From Hyphomicrobiaceae bacterium (lineage in GTDB: Bacteria > Pseudomonadota > Alphaproteobacteria > Rhizobiales > Hyphomicrobiaceae), in NCBI GenBank assembly GCA_025351355.1, contig JANXWC010000059.1, forward strand, positions 62,001 through 126,000: a stretch of 64,000 nt of DNA, in the 5' to 3' direction. A program made the position numbers and the translations under genes. Positions 17,201 to 26,376 of this stretch are shown in pieces (the stretch's first letter is position 1; every line of letters begins with the position of its first letter). Below the pieces are notes generated by a model that was given only the letters and a program-made list of their open reading frames with translations, ran no database searches and was not told the origin of the DNA.

Positions 17201-18406
17201 GTGGGCAATACGAACAAATTAGAAATCGACGTTAATGGCGCGAGGACCAGCCTCGCGGGGCTGGATCGGCAGGGTTTGGCTGACGCGCTCGGCCATATCG
17301 GCGTTCCCGAGCGTCAACGGCGCATGCGCGTGGCGCAGCTGTGGGGTTGGCTCTATGTGCGCGGGGTGACCCGGTTCGACGACATGAGCGACGTGTCGAA
17401 GGAGTTGCGAGCAAAGCTAGCGGCCGCCTATTCGCTGGAAAGACCAGAGATCGTGTCGGAACAGGTGTCGGTCGATGGGACACGCAAATGGTTGTTGCGG
17501 TTGCCCAAGCGTGGCCACGACATGCGGGCGCCGGAAGTCGAGACGGTCTACATTCCCGAGGCCGATCGCGGCACGTTGTGTATCTCGAGCCAAGTCGGGT
17601 GCACGCTGACGTGCTCGTTCTGCCATACGGGCACGCAGAAATTGGTGCGCAATCTGGAGCAGCAGGAAATCGTCGGGCAGATTCTCCTGGCGCGCGACCG
17701 GATCGGTGACTGGCCTGGCGCGGCTGCACCGCAGGACGGACGGCTGCTGCCGGAGTCCGATCGCAAGATCACCAATATCGTGCTGATGGGCATGGGCGAA
17801 CCGCTGTACAATTTCGACAACGTCCGGCGCGCCATGAGCGTAGCCGCCGACGGGGAGGGTTTGTCGGTATCGAAGCGGCGGATCACGCTGTCGACATCGG
17901 GCGTGGTGCCTGAGATTGGCCGCTGGGGGAGCGAAGCGGGCACGATGCTGGCCATTTCACTGCACGCGACGAGAGACGAATTACGCAACGAGCTGGTGCC
18001 GATCAACAAGCGCTATCCAATCGCTGAATTGATGGCGGCGTGTCGCAGCTATCCGGGTGTCTCAAACGCGCGACGGATCACATTCGAATACGTGTTGCTC
18101 AAGGGGATCAACGACAGCCTCGCGGACGCGCGGGCGTTGGTCAAATTGCTGGCGGGTATTCCGGCGAAAATTAACCTGATCCCGTTCAATCCGTGGCCGG
18201 GAACGCGTTATGAATGCTCGGAGTGGGGGCAGATCGAAGCCTTTGCGGATTACGTCAACGCCGCAGGATATGCCAGCCCGGTGAGGACACCGCGGGGGCG
18301 AGATATTCTAGCAGCCTGCGGCCAGTTGAAGAGCGAAAGCCTGAAAACACGGGCGCGCGACCGTGTTGCGACGCAGCACGCGAACGAACCGGACGTTGTG
18401 GGGTGA
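17201..18406 (+). CDS. rlmN: 23S rRNA (adenine-2503-C2)/tRNA methyltransferase RlmN
   Basis: 401 residues from GTG 17201. It is a radical-SAM enzyme with the CX3CX2C cluster motif at Cys134, Cys138 and Cys141 (CTLTCSFC). Further signatures are [17 protein letters not shown] and [12 protein letters not shown], and the C-terminal catalytic Cys is in [15 protein letters not shown]. RlmN methylates C2 of A2503 in 23S rRNA and A37 of some tRNAs. Length is normal for alphaproteobacteria. Confidence 0.96.
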   Translation: MGNTNKLEIDVNGARTSLAGLDRQGLADALGHIGVPERQRRMRVAQLWGWLYVRGVTRFDDMSDVSKELRAKLAAAYSLERPEIVSEQVSVDGTRKWLLRLPKRGHDMRAPEVETVYIPEADRGTLCISSQVGCTLTCSFCHTGTQKLVRNLEQQEIVGQILLARDRIGDWPGAAAPQDGRLLPESDRKITNIVLMGMGEPLYNFDNVRRAMSVAADGEGLSVSKRRITLSTSGVVPEIGRWGSEAGTMLAISLHATRDELRNELVPINKRYPIAELMAACRSYPGVSNARRITFEYVLLKGINDSLADARALVKLLAGIPAKINLIPFNPWPGTRYECSEWGQIEAFADYVNAAGYASPVRTPRGRDILAACGQLKSESLKTRARDRVATQHANEPDVVG

Positions 18407-18617
18407 GCTGCTTTCGCTGTTCATGTCGAAAGCGCAATTAACCTCGCTCGCAATTGTCATTGAGTTCTTGGTGCCGAGCGGCTTAAATCGTGGCAGTCAT
18501 ACGAACCTGCGCAGGTTTTGACAGATTGTTGATAGCGTGCAGGTTGGTATTCTCTTGTGTTTGCGCGCGGCCGCCCCACCATGCTGGAAGCATGTCTCCG
18601 ACATGACCCCGCGCGCG

Positions 18618-18659
18618 GATACCAACCCTCACAGGTCAGTACCTGTGAGGGTTGGTATC
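18618..18659. repeat. Perfect 19-bp inverted repeat with 4-nt loop
   Basis: GATACCAACCCTCACAGGT (18618-18636), CAGT, ACCTGTGAGGGTTGGTATC (18641-18659). It lies 30 bp before the ATG of the next membrane-protein gene. A partial arm (AGGTTGGTAT) occurs about 80 bp upstream. No U-tract follows, so it is not an intrinsic terminator. It may be an operator, an mRNA leader structure or a small mobile repeat. Confidence 0.85.
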
Positions 18660-18689
18660 AGTGGGGCTTGCTCAGAGAGGATTGGAAAT

Positions 18690-19202
18690 ATGAGCCTGAT
18701 TTTTCGCGTACTGGTTGGTTATCTGATTGCGTGCCTCGCGGCAGGCTTGACGACGGTACTATTCGCCTGGACGCCATCCGATCTTGCAAATATGCAGGGC
18801 GAGCTGGCCAACGATAAATTGGCGTTGGCAATGCCTGTGGCGACGCAGATCGCCTTGTTCGCTGCGCCCTTCGCACTGGCCGCGATTGCCTACGGCGAGT
18901 GGCGCAAATGGCGCGATTGGGCTTACTATGCGGCGGCGGGCATGGCGATCGCGCTATTCGGCTATCTGGCACAATATCAGAGCGAGGCGCCTTCGCAGAG
19001 CTGGTCGATCGCGGCGAGCAACTATCCGCTGATTGCATTTCTGACGAGTGGGTTTGTCGGTGGTTTGGCGTACTGGATTATTTCGGGACGTTTGGCTGCG
19101 ATGCGCAGCGTGCCGCCGAACACGACGAATAATCGTCCGATATCAAACACTGATACGCGCAAGCCCGGTGCCGGCGGACGTCCGAACGCGCAACGTTCTT
19201 GA
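18690..19202 (+). CDS. Membrane protein of unknown function, four predicted helices
   Basis: 170 residues from ATG 18690, with AGAGAGGA upstream. Hydrophobic segments lie at about residues 5-27, 49-67, 77-92 and 110-130. The 40-residue C-terminus is polar and Asn/Arg-rich. I recognise no family. It sits alone after rlmN, and a strong palindrome directly precedes its ribosome site. Confidence 0.7.
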   Translation: MSLIFRVLVGYLIACLAAGLTTVLFAWTPSDLANMQGELANDKLALAMPVATQIALFAAPFALAAIAYGEWRKWRDWAYYAAAGMAIALFGYLAQYQSEAPSQSWSIAASNYPLIAFLTSGFVGGLAYWIISGRLAAMRSVPPNTTNNRPISNTDTRKPGAGGRPNAQRS

Positions 19203-19246
19203 GCAGACTGTGTCGGTGACTAACTCGATCGGCTGAAACAAATGAC

Positions 19247-19275
19247 GCCGGGGCTCACGCGGGCCCCGGCTTCTT
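19247..19275. terminator. Convergent terminator hairpin
   Basis: GCCGGGGC (19247-19254), 8-nt loop, GCCCCGGC (19263-19270), then TTCTT. It lies between a + gene and a - gene and could serve both. Confidence 0.65.
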
Positions 19276-19329
19276 GCTGTCGGAAGGTTGGCGAATACGC
19301 GGATAACCAGCCGCTAATCCCGCCGAAAT

Positions 19330-19797
19330 TTACTTCTTGGCAGGTGCGGTCGTCGCAGACGCGGGAGCAGCCGGTGCTGGTGCGGCAGGCGTAACGGTTT
19401 TCGATGCTGCAGCGCCGGCCTTGGTCAAGGCGTCCTTGGTTGCCTGCTTGGCATCGGCGGCCTTCTTGGCGACGCCTGCTACCTTGCGGCAATAGGCCTT
19501 ATCAACCTTGCCATTGGCTTCGACTTTGGTCGGCACGATCCAAGCGCAAGCCGTAGCTTCAGACTTGCAGGTGGTTTCATCGCGGCCCTTGCAGACCACG
19601 GCAGCTGCCTTGGCTGGGGCCGGGGTTTTAGCTGCAGCAGGCGCTGTCGGCGCCTTCACCGCGGGTGCGGCAGCCTTCGGTGCGGCAGGTGCCGTTGGGG
19701 CAGTTGTGGTCGATTGAGCGGAAGCAGTGATCGACAGAAGTGCGAGCGAACCGGCAAATGCCGCAACGCCCAGTCCCCAAGTGGAAGTTTTCATCAC
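19330..19797 (-). CDS. Secreted Ala/Pro-rich protein with small Cys motif
   Basis: 155 residues. A signal peptide ends near ITASA|QSTTTAP. The mature protein is Ala/Pro/Lys-rich and probably disordered, except for a central compact segment, CKGRDETTCKSEATACAWI, with a further Cys in KAYCRKV (four Cys in about 36 residues). The C-terminus is again Ala/Pro-rich. No known family is recognised. The four-Cys segment looks like a small disulfide-bonded or metal-binding module held on flexible linkers in the periplasm. Confidence 0.75.
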   Translation of the reverse strand: MMKTSTWGLGVAAFAGSLALLSITASAQSTTTAPTAPAAPKAAAPAVKAPTAPAAAKTPAPAKAAAVVCKGRDETTCKSEATACAWIVPTKVEANGKVDKAYCRKVAGVAKKAADAKQATKDALTKAGAAASKTVTPAAPAPAAPASATTAPAKK

Positions 19798-19890
19798 GGC
19801 AGTCGTCTCCAGTGGTTGATGCTAGTATCAGCTATCTACACCAGAATGCCGGTCGAAAACACGGCCTTGCAATGAATAGTTGTTCACAGA

Positions 19891-20514
19891 TCAACCGTCG
19901 GCGGTTGCCTGTGCCCAGGCGACGGCTTGATCGAGGCGATCATCGCCCCAGAACAGTTCGCCATCGATGGTGCGGAACGAGGGGGCACCGAACAGGCCGA
20001 GGCGGGACGCTTCGGCGGATTGGGCTCGCAACTGTTCCTTGATAGCTGTGTCACCAGATCGCGCGGAAATTCTGGCAACATCAAGGCCGGATGTGGAGGC
20101 GACTTCCTGCAATACGGCCAGCAGCGTAGCGGGGTCGCCGATATTCCGTGCCTCGGCGAATTGGGCCGTGAAAACAGCGCGAGTGAAGGCGGAGATGGCA
20201 CCGTATTCGGCGGCGGCGAGTGCCATTCGAGCGGCTGCGAGGCTGTGCTGGGGGAATGGTTCGGGGGCGTGAAATGGAAGTCCGAGTGCTGCGGCTGAGC
20301 GCTTGATGTCACGGATCATGTACCGGCCCTTGGCGGGATAGATGTTGAATGGCGACGTGTCCCAGCCCTGCGCCTTGAAGATCGGGCCGAGCAGGAACGG
20401 CTTCCACTCAACGATCAGGCCATTGGCCGCGGCAAGCGCTTCGATGCGCATGGCCGACAGGTACGAGTAGGTCGAGGCGAAGTCATACCAGAACTCGATC
20501 TTGGCAGCTTGCAT
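19891..20514 (-). CDS. 2-Hydroxychromene-2-carboxylate isomerase family (DsbA-like) protein
   Basis: 207 residues with a thioredoxin-like fold and helical insertion. It starts IEFWYDFASTYSYL, and the region LGLFGAPSFRTIDGELFWGDDRLD is the conserved cis-Pro/C-terminal signature of HCCA isomerase and kappa-class GST. The first motif has Ser where a redox Cys would be, so it is not an oxidoreductase. The family uses glutathione in aromatic degradation, but no other pathway gene is adjacent, so the substrate is unknown. Confidence 0.9.
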   Translation of the reverse strand: MQAAKIEFWYDFASTYSYLSAMRIEALAAANGLIVEWKPFLLGPIFKAQGWDTSPFNIYPAKGRYMIRDIKRSAAALGLPFHAPEPFPQHSLAAARMALAAAEYGAISAFTRAVFTAQFAEARNIGDPATLLAVLQEVASTSGLDVARISARSGDTAIKEQLRAQSAEASRLGLFGAPSFRTIDGELFWGDDRLDQAVAWAQATADG

Positions 20515-20613
20515 CAGGGCCTCCCGTCGTCGGATAAGGGCGCATTCGTCGAGCTGGCCTTGCCAAAGCGGGCAACCGCTTGTGATTTTATCCCGAACCG
20601 CAGCGAGGCCTTA

Positions 20614-21384
20614 GTGATAGCGACCGATCCGACGCCGGTAAAGCAGTCCGCAATCATTCCAGATTCGCTACCGGCGCTGCACCGCGCCATCATGATTTGC
20701 GCGGTGGCACTGGTCGTCAGCGCCGCAATCTTTGTGCTGGTACCGGGGATCGATCTGGCGGTATCGGCGTGGTTTTATGTGCCGGGACGAGGGTTTCCGC
20801 GCGATAAGACGCTTGTCTACGAGGTGGTCCGCAAGCTCGGAATCGGCATTACCGCGGCGACGTTGGTCGGTCTCATCGGCCTTGGCGTCCGCTGGGGTCT
20901 GCAGCGGCAGACACAGAAGCGCTGGCCGTCGCCCACGGCATGGGCAGATTGGCTGTTCATGGCGGGCGTGCTGGCGATCGGGCCGGGGCTGCTCGTCAAT
21001 CTGGTGATCAAGCCGATCTGGGGACGCGCACGGCCGCGGCATGTCACTCAGTTTGGCGGCAGCGCGCTGTTCAGTCCGGCATGGGTCGTATCGGACCAGT
21101 GCAAGTGGGGGTGTTCGTTCGTATCGGGCGAGGCGGCGGCGACCTGTGCCGTGTTGGCCTTCTGTTTCATCGTGACGCCGCGCTGGCGGGTGGCAACGCT
21201 GCTGATCGGCTGTCTGCTGACGCTGGCGATATCGTTTGCCCGGATTGTCGTGGGCGGACATTTCCTGTCGGATGTGGTGACGGCGTGGCTGGTGACGCTG
21301 TTGGTGATGTTCGTCCTCCGCGCCCAGATCTATCACGGCGCCCTGCTGGGGCCGGTGGCGAGGTGGCTGCCGAACCGCCGATAG
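20614..21384 (+). CDS. PAP2-family membrane phosphatase
   Basis: 256 residues from GTG 20614; the frame is open back to 20509 and an ATG occurs at 20692. About six membrane helices are present. Phosphatase motif 1 is KPIWGRARP, motif 2 is SFVSGEAA (Glu in place of the usual His of PSGH) and motif 3 is [12 protein letters not shown] with the catalytic His. It could dephosphorylate undecaprenyl diphosphate, phosphatidate or lipid A. The start is uncertain. Confidence 0.82.
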   Translation: MIATDPTPVKQSAIIPDSLPALHRAIMICAVALVVSAAIFVLVPGIDLAVSAWFYVPGRGFPRDKTLVYEVVRKLGIGITAATLVGLIGLGVRWGLQRQTQKRWPSPTAWADWLFMAGVLAIGPGLLVNLVIKPIWGRARPRHVTQFGGSALFSPAWVVSDQCKWGCSFVSGEAAATCAVLAFCFIVTPRWRVATLLIGCLLTLAISFARIVVGGHFLSDVVTAWLVTLLVMFVLRAQIYHGALLGPVARWLPNRR

Positions 21385-21454
21385 TGCCCACCTTGCCCCG
21401 TCGGCCATCTTGCCTGTAGATGGCGCAAATCCAACTCTTGCGGTGAACTTCTCC

Positions 21455-22690
21455 ATGGCTGCTTCGAAGAAATCCATCAAGAAAGTCGTGCTGGCCTACT
21501 CGGGCGGGCTCGATACCTCGATCATCTTGAAATGGCTGCAGGAGACGTATGGCTGTGAAGTCGTGACATTCACGGCGGATCTGGGCCAAGGCGAGGAGCT
21601 GGGGCCGGCGCGCAAGAAAGCCGAGCTGCTCGGCATCAGACAAGAGAACATTTTCATCGAAGACATGCGCGAGGAATTCGTGCGCGACTTTGTGTTCCCG
21701 ATGTTTCGCGCCAACGCGGTCTACGAGGGTGTGTATCTGCTGGGGACGTCGATCGCGCGGCCGCTGATCGCCAAGCGGCAGATCGAAATCGCGCGCCAGA
21801 CTGGTGCTGATGCGGTGTGTCATGGCGCCACCGGCAAGGGGAACGACCAGGTCCGTTTCGAACTCAGCTATTACGCGCTGGAGCCGTCGATCAAGATCAT
21901 CGCGCCGTGGCGGGAGTGGGCGTTCAAGAGCCGCGAGAACCTGATCGAATTCGCCGAGAAGCACCAGATTCCGATCGCCAAAGACAAGCGCAACGAAGCG
22001 CCGTTCTCGGTGGACGCCAACCTGCTGCACTCGTCGTCGGAGGGTAAGGTGCTGGAGGACCCGGCGGTGGAAGCGCCACCCTACGTGTACCAGCGCACGA
22101 TTTCGCCGATGGATGCGCCGGATAAGGCTGTGGATGTGACGATCGGCTTTGCCAAGGGCGATCCGGTGTCGATCGACGGGCAGAAACTCAGCCCGGCGGC
22201 GCTGCTGACGAAGCTCAACGAACTCGGTCGCGACAACGGTATCGGGCGGCTCGATCTGGTGGAGAACAGGTTCGTCGGCATGAAGTCGCGCGGTGTCTAT
22301 GAGACGCCGGGGGGCACCATCCTGCTGGCGGCGCATCGGGCGATGGAGAGCATCACACTGGATCGCGGCGCGGCCCACCTCAAGGACGACTTGATGCCGC
22401 GCTATGCGGAGTTGATCTATTTCGGCTTCTGGTTCTCGCCGGAGCGCGAGATGCTGCAGGCGATGATCGACAAGAGCCAGGAACACGTCGAGGGTGAGGT
22501 GCGGCTCAAGCTCTACAAGGGCAACGTGATGGTGACCGGCCGCGACAGTCCGAAATCGCTCTATTCAAACGCGCTGGTGACGTTTGAAGATGACAAGGGC
22601 GCCTACGACCAGAAAGACGCGGAAGGCTTCATCCGGCTGAATGCGCTCCGCCTGCGCACCCTCGCGATGCGGGATAAGCAGGGGAAGTGA
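21455..22690 (+). CDS. argG: Argininosuccinate synthase
   Basis: 411 residues from ATG 21455. The N-type ATP pyrophosphatase P-loop [12 protein letters not shown] is at the N-terminus, followed by [13 protein letters not shown], the citrulline/aspartate binding region, and [16 protein letters not shown]. It joins citrulline and aspartate into argininosuccinate, the step after ArgF. Fifteen in-frame codons upstream (from 21410) do not match the family. It is transcribed alone and separate from argDF. Confidence 0.97.
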   Translation: MAASKKSIKKVVLAYSGGLDTSIILKWLQETYGCEVVTFTADLGQGEELGPARKKAELLGIRQENIFIEDMREEFVRDFVFPMFRANAVYEGVYLLGTSIARPLIAKRQIEIARQTGADAVCHGATGKGNDQVRFELSYYALEPSIKIIAPWREWAFKSRENLIEFAEKHQIPIAKDKRNEAPFSVDANLLHSSSEGKVLEDPAVEAPPYVYQRTISPMDAPDKAVDVTIGFAKGDPVSIDGQKLSPAALLTKLNELGRDNGIGRLDLVENRFVGMKSRGVYETPGGTILLAAHRAMESITLDRGAAHLKDDLMPRYAELIYFGFWFSPEREMLQAMIDKSQEHVEGEVRLKLYKGNVMVTGRDSPKSLYSNALVTFEDDKGAYDQKDAEGFIRLNALRLRTLAMRDKQGK

Positions 22691-23001
22691 ACTCATAGGC
22701 AGATCGTTGTAGTTTGCGGCTGCCATAGGTAACCGCAGCACCCATAATTGTCATCCTGGGCCTTGTGCCCAGGATTTATAGTTCAGCGGGTGTGTGAGTT
22801 GCGATTGCCTCAACGTCTGAGAATATTCTCATGGGCAGGAATGCTCTGAAGTCTGGGTCCTGGGCACAAGGCCCAGGATGACATTGCGCGCGGCACACGT
22901 ATGTTTTTTGCTCAATCCGTCGCAATTTAGATTTATGTGCGTTGCGGTCGGAGACGGCAAAGCATCTGGCAAACGTTGGTTTCAGACAATGGGCCCCACC
23001 C
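22691..23001. other. Intergenic region with a palindromic repeat element
   Basis: 311 bp between convergent genes, mostly occupied by the inverted-repeat element at 22749-22883. No gene is supported. Confidence 0.55.
22749..22883. repeat. 135-bp element bounded by 26-bp inverted repeats
   Basis: TGTCATCCTGGGCCTTGTGC begins the left arm (22749-22774); the exact reverse complement, ending in CCAGGATGACA, is at 22858-22883. Each arm also carries a short internal palindrome (CCTGGGC/GCCCAGG). A diverged arm occurs at 42855-42886. It is a MITE- or REP-like intergenic repeat with no coding capacity. Confidence 0.8.
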
Positions 23002-24207
23002 TCACGACGGTTGGTTGAAGCGGTGCCAGGGCCGAGGCGCGGCGCGGGCGGGTTCGAGTAGTGTCGGCGCGCCGGTGGGTCGCGGCTCAAGCTTCGGTGG
23101 TTCCAGCAGGACGGGCTGCGTGTCGGCCGATGTGCGCGCGACCAGGGTCGCGGCGGGCGGCAGGAATCCGCGCTGGGCAACGGGAATACGCGGCGACAAC
23201 CCGCGCCGAGTGATCAGGTTCTCCAACGGATCGGTGACGGCAGCCATGCGCTGCGGTGCTGCGGCGACGAACGGAAGCGCCAGCACTTTGTTGCTGGTGG
23301 GGCGCGCGCTGACGGCGGCCAAGCGTTGCTCATAGCTGGCCAGCATCGGCAGGCCCTCGTTGCCGTGATGATTGACGACCCGAAGCCGCGGTATGGTCGA
23401 TTTGACCATGGTGCCGATGAGCGCGCCGGCCGTTGCCTGCAGCGGTTCCAAGGCGTCTGAACTATTCTTCGCCACCTCGATGCCCGGGCCAGCCGAGCCG
23501 TAGTTCGACGCGTGAATGCTGACGACGTCGACGGGGGCGACCTGCACGACGGTGACGAAGTGGTGGCCCTTCGCGTCGGTCTCCTGCTTGCCCATGTAGA
23601 GCGGCACGAACACGTAACCCTTGTGAGATGAGATAGTGTCGAACACGTCGGTGTTGCGGGAGCTATTTAGAAACTCGTGGTAGACGAACACTTTCATGTC
23701 CATGACGGTGCGCCGGCGATAGGACTGTCCGCTGCGCAGGCGCGGGCTGTGCACCACGAGCACATATTCGGTCGGTGAGCTCCATAGACGGCCGGCGGGT
23801 ATCCAACCATCACCGGCGATGGCGGGTAGCCTCAGCGCGCATTCCAACCGTGGGCATGCCGCGAATGTTGCGGGGGTGGGGGCCGGGCCCGCAGTGGCGG
23901 CAAGCGTCGCCATGGCGTCGTTGAAGGCTTCCTGCGCGCGCTCCGTGCGATAGAGCGGCCAGCGATCGACGAGTGTTTGGTCGCTTTCGCTGCGTGGCAA
24001 GGGTGCCGCGCGCGCCCGGGATACGCCGACGTTGCGAGTCTTTATGCCGGTCGCGTCTATCGAAGAGGATTGCGCGATGGCGGCGTTCGACCAGATCATC
24101 GGCACGGCCATTACCAACGCAAGGAGGGCAGTTAGAGCCGTGCCGGTTAGCCAGCCGGTGACGGAGCAGCGGCGATTCGGCGGGGTAGGTACTTGGGCGT
24201 CCGACAC
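23002..24207 (-). CDS. Hypothetical exported or membrane-anchored protein
   Basis: 401 residues. One N-terminal hydrophobic segment (about residues 17-45) may be an uncleaved anchor or a signal ending near NAAIAQ. The body has no motif I recognise. Around residues 160-260 it looks folded (EYVLVVHSPRLRSG, MKVFVYHEFLNSSRNTDVFDTISSHKG). The C-terminal 120 residues are Pro/Ala-rich and probably disordered. The order of an anchor, a possible catalytic core with His/Asp/Glu residues and a low-complexity tail suggests a periplasmic enzyme or scaffold, but no function can be assigned. Confidence 0.65.
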   Translation of the reverse strand: MSDAQVPTPPNRRCSVTGWLTGTALTALLALVMAVPMIWSNAAIAQSSSIDATGIKTRNVGVSRARAAPLPRSESDQTLVDRWPLYRTERAQEAFNDAMATLAATAGPAPTPATFAACPRLECALRLPAIAGDGWIPAGRLWSSPTEYVLVVHSPRLRSGQSYRRRTVMDMKVFVYHEFLNSSRNTDVFDTISSHKGYVFVPLYMGKQETDAKGHHFVTVVQVAPVDVVSIHASNYGSAGPGIEVAKNSSDALEPLQATAGALIGTMVKSTIPRLRVVNHHGNEGLPMLASYEQRLAAVSARPTSNKVLALPFVAAAPQRMAAVTDPLENLITRRGLSPRIPVAQRGFLPPAATLVARTSADTQPVLLEPPKLEPRPTGAPTLLEPARAAPRPWHRFNQPS

Positions 24208-24387
24208 GGCAATCTCCGAGACAACTTGGAGCCGTGTCGTGCGGGGAGAAGTGGGCTAAAACTGGCCGTTGAGGTGGCGGAGATGGGTATTCTTCGGGGC
24301 AGCCTTGCCGCACCGGCGTACACGCCTTTTTTTAGCGCGGTTTTTTACGCCGAACCGGATTCCATTTCGGCTAAACCGCGCTGGCGA

Positions 24388-24891
24388 TTATTTTTCCTCG
24401 CCGCTTTCGAGGTCGGTCTTGAAGGTCGGCGGGCGGGCGGCGCCGGACGGATAGGTGTATGAGGCATAACGGACGCAGAGCAGCGATAGTGCGAGCAGCA
24501 TGATCGTGCCGGCAACGATCAGTATCTCATAGCCGACGGCGCCGGGGTGATTGACGAAGCTGATCAGGTGTCGTGTCACCGCGGTGATCGCCACGTACAT
24601 CAGGAAGCGCACGGGCATGTGGTTGGTCTTGAAGTAGATGCCGACCATGGCGCCGATCTCGAGGAATATGAAGAGCAGCAGCAGATCCTCGATGGAGGCG
24701 TGCGGCCGCCTGCCCATGATCTCGATGAAATTGAGCGCCGCCGCCCACACCGTCGCCGCCCCGATCAGGAACAGACCGACGTAGTGGAACATATCCACCA
24801 GCAGTGTGCCGAGCGGCCGCAACGTGCGATGCCACTGCGCGTCGAAGCGTTCGAGTGCCGGAAGAGTCTTGATCGGATCAGAAGTGCTCAT
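24388..24891 (-). CDS. PsiE family membrane protein
   Basis: 167 residues from ATG 24891; a start at 24921 is also open. Four hydrophobic segments are seen. The central part, SIEDLLLLFIFLEIGAMVG followed by PVRFLMYVAITAVTRHL, is the hallmark of PsiE (phosphate-starvation-inducible E) proteins. The biochemical role is unknown. No Pho box was recognised upstream, so phosphate control is not shown here. Confidence 0.85.
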   Translation of the reverse strand: MSTSDPIKTLPALERFDAQWHRTLRPLGTLLVDMFHYVGLFLIGAATVWAAALNFIEIMGRRPHASIEDLLLLFIFLEIGAMVGIYFKTNHMPVRFLMYVAITAVTRHLISFVNHPGAVGYEILIVAGTIMLLALSLLCVRYASYTYPSGAARPPTFKTDLESGEEK

Positions 24892-24984
24892 GGCGTGCCC
24901 GTGATGTGAAACGCAACTCAATCATGCGCCGCGTTCCTGGCGCTGCGCAATGCTGCGCGGTGTGCTGGCAATGATTACTCCGCA

Positions 24985-25025
24985 GATAGCGAAACGGCCA
25001 GACCTCGTGAGAGGCCGGGCCGGTT
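24985..25025 (-). terminator. Probable terminator after the HU gene
   Basis: On the minus strand GGCCTC-TCAC-GAGG sits inside longer CCGGCC/GGCCG arms, followed by TTTCG. It lies just after the HU stop codon. Confidence 0.5.
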
Positions 25026-25047
25026 TGATGCATTGTCTGGCGGCAAA

Positions 25048-25443
25048 TTACACAGCCAGCTTCAATTCCTTGGCGGCGCGGAAGGCGATCTTCTTGGACG
25101 CCTTGATCTTGATCGCTTCGCCGGTGGCGGGGTTGCGACCCATGCGTGCCGGCCGCTTGCGAACCTGCAGAATGCCGAGTCCGGACATACGAATTCGCTC
25201 GCCCTTTTTGAGGTGCTTGGTAATGCGCTCGACGAGATCGGCGAGCACAAGGTTGGCTTGCTTCTTCGGCAGATTGTGGGCTTCGGCGAGGTCGGCGCCG
25301 AGATGACGCAGGGTGATCGTCGGGGCTTTGACGGTAGGCTTGGCGGCCTTCGCGATCTTGGCGACCGGGCTTGCGGCCTTGGCAACCTTGGTGACGGGTG
25401 CTGCGGCTTTGGCAATAGTTTTAACAACGGCTTTCTTGGCCAT
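25048..25443 (-). CDS. HU-family DNA-binding protein with basic N-terminal arm
   Basis: 131 residues from ATG 25443, with AGGA upstream. Residues 1-45 are Ala/Lys-rich with repeated AKAAAPV/AKAASPV-like units, resembling eukaryotic H1 tails and the arms of some rhizobial and burkholderial HU variants. The HU/IHF core follows (RHLGADLAEAHNLPKKQANLV) with the DNA-binding arm around GILQVRKRPARMGRNPATGE. The protein should bend or compact DNA. An upstream open extension to 25704 is not protein-like and is not included. Confidence 0.9.
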   Translation of the reverse strand: MAKKAVVKTIAKAAAPVTKVAKAASPVAKIAKAAKPTVKAPTITLRHLGADLAEAHNLPKKQANLVLADLVERITKHLKKGERIRMSGLGILQVRKRPARMGRNPATGEAIKIKASKKIAFRAAKELKLAV

Positions 25444-25694
25444 GGGGATGGGTCCTTTGGGTTCGATGGCTTCGGGGTGGGGTTCGACGGTGCGCGGCGA
25501 TGGAATAATCGGAAACGGGCAAGAATTGGATACAGTGATTTGCGAGCAATTGACTGTAACCTGTTGGCACCAGTTGGCTATTTGAATGCACCAAAACGCT
25601 CTAAAACATGCGTTTTCATGGTGATTCTTGGCCTTCCGGCATTTTTGACGCGCGTGCAGTGGAACCGATTCGTTAATTTCCTGGAGCAGAGTCC

Positions 25695-26237
25695 ATGACG
25701 CCACGGGTTGTCGCAGTCGCGATGAGCGGCCGCCACCGCTTTTCCAAATCGCCGGTGATGCAGATCTCGCTGGTCGCAGGTTTGGGAGTCAGCGGCGACG
25801 CGCACGCTGGTGCGACCGTGCAGCATCGGTCGCGCGTGGCGCGCGATCCGACGCAGCCGAATTTGCGGCAAGTGCACTTATTGCATGCGGAATTGTTTGC
25901 TGAGCTGGCGGCGGCCGGTTTCGATGTACTTCCCGGCGATCTCGGGGAGAACATTACCACGGCAGGTATCGATTTGCTCGATCTCGACGAAGGTACGGTG
26001 CTGCTGATCGGGCCCAAGGCCGTCGTAGCGATAACCGGTTTGCGCAATCCGTGTAGCCAGATCGACGGTTTTCAACGAGGGCTCATGCACGCGACGTTGG
26101 GCCGGCATGCGGACGGGTCGGTGCAGCGCAAGGCCGGCGTGATGGGCGTAGTCGTGCAGGGCGGCGATGTTGCTGCCGGCGATCCGATCGTCATCGAGGC
26201 GCCGACGGGACCGCGCCGACCGCTGGTCTGCGTTTAG
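25695..26237 (+). CDS. MOSC domain protein
   Basis: 180 residues, a single MOSC (molybdenum cofactor sulfurase C-terminal) domain. It has GVSGDAHAGATVQHRSR, LPGDLGENITTAGIDL and the conserved Cys in ITGLRNPCSQIDGF. Such stand-alone proteins (YiiM-like) bind or transfer sulfur or cofactor in Moco-linked reactions; the precise substrate is unknown. No Moco gene is adjacent. Confidence 0.9.
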   Translation: MTPRVVAVAMSGRHRFSKSPVMQISLVAGLGVSGDAHAGATVQHRSRVARDPTQPNLRQVHLLHAELFAELAAAGFDVLPGDLGENITTAGIDLLDLDEGTVLLIGPKAVVAITGLRNPCSQIDGFQRGLMHATLGRHADGSVQRKAGVMGVVVQGGDVAAGDPIVIEAPTGPRRPLVCV

Positions 26238-26376
26238 CGCATCTGGCGGTAACTCATTCGGCTATAGGAGTGGGCGGCTGGCTGGTGCCGGGTCAAGGAC
26301 CATGCGATTGTCACTGCCGGAGCGGATGCCGCCCTGGCGCGGTCAACCGATATAGCTTGGATGTGGAGAACGATGC

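Noticed and set aside
21167-22486. A 439-codon open frame antisense to argG and the end of the PAP2 gene
   Set aside because: Spans two real genes on the other strand and shows no protein-like pattern.
24327-24380. A terminator-like pair AGCGCGGTTT/AAACCGCGCT with T-tracts near psiE
   Set aside because: The T-tract lies on the wrong side of the stem for transcripts from either direction, and the loop is about 30 nt.
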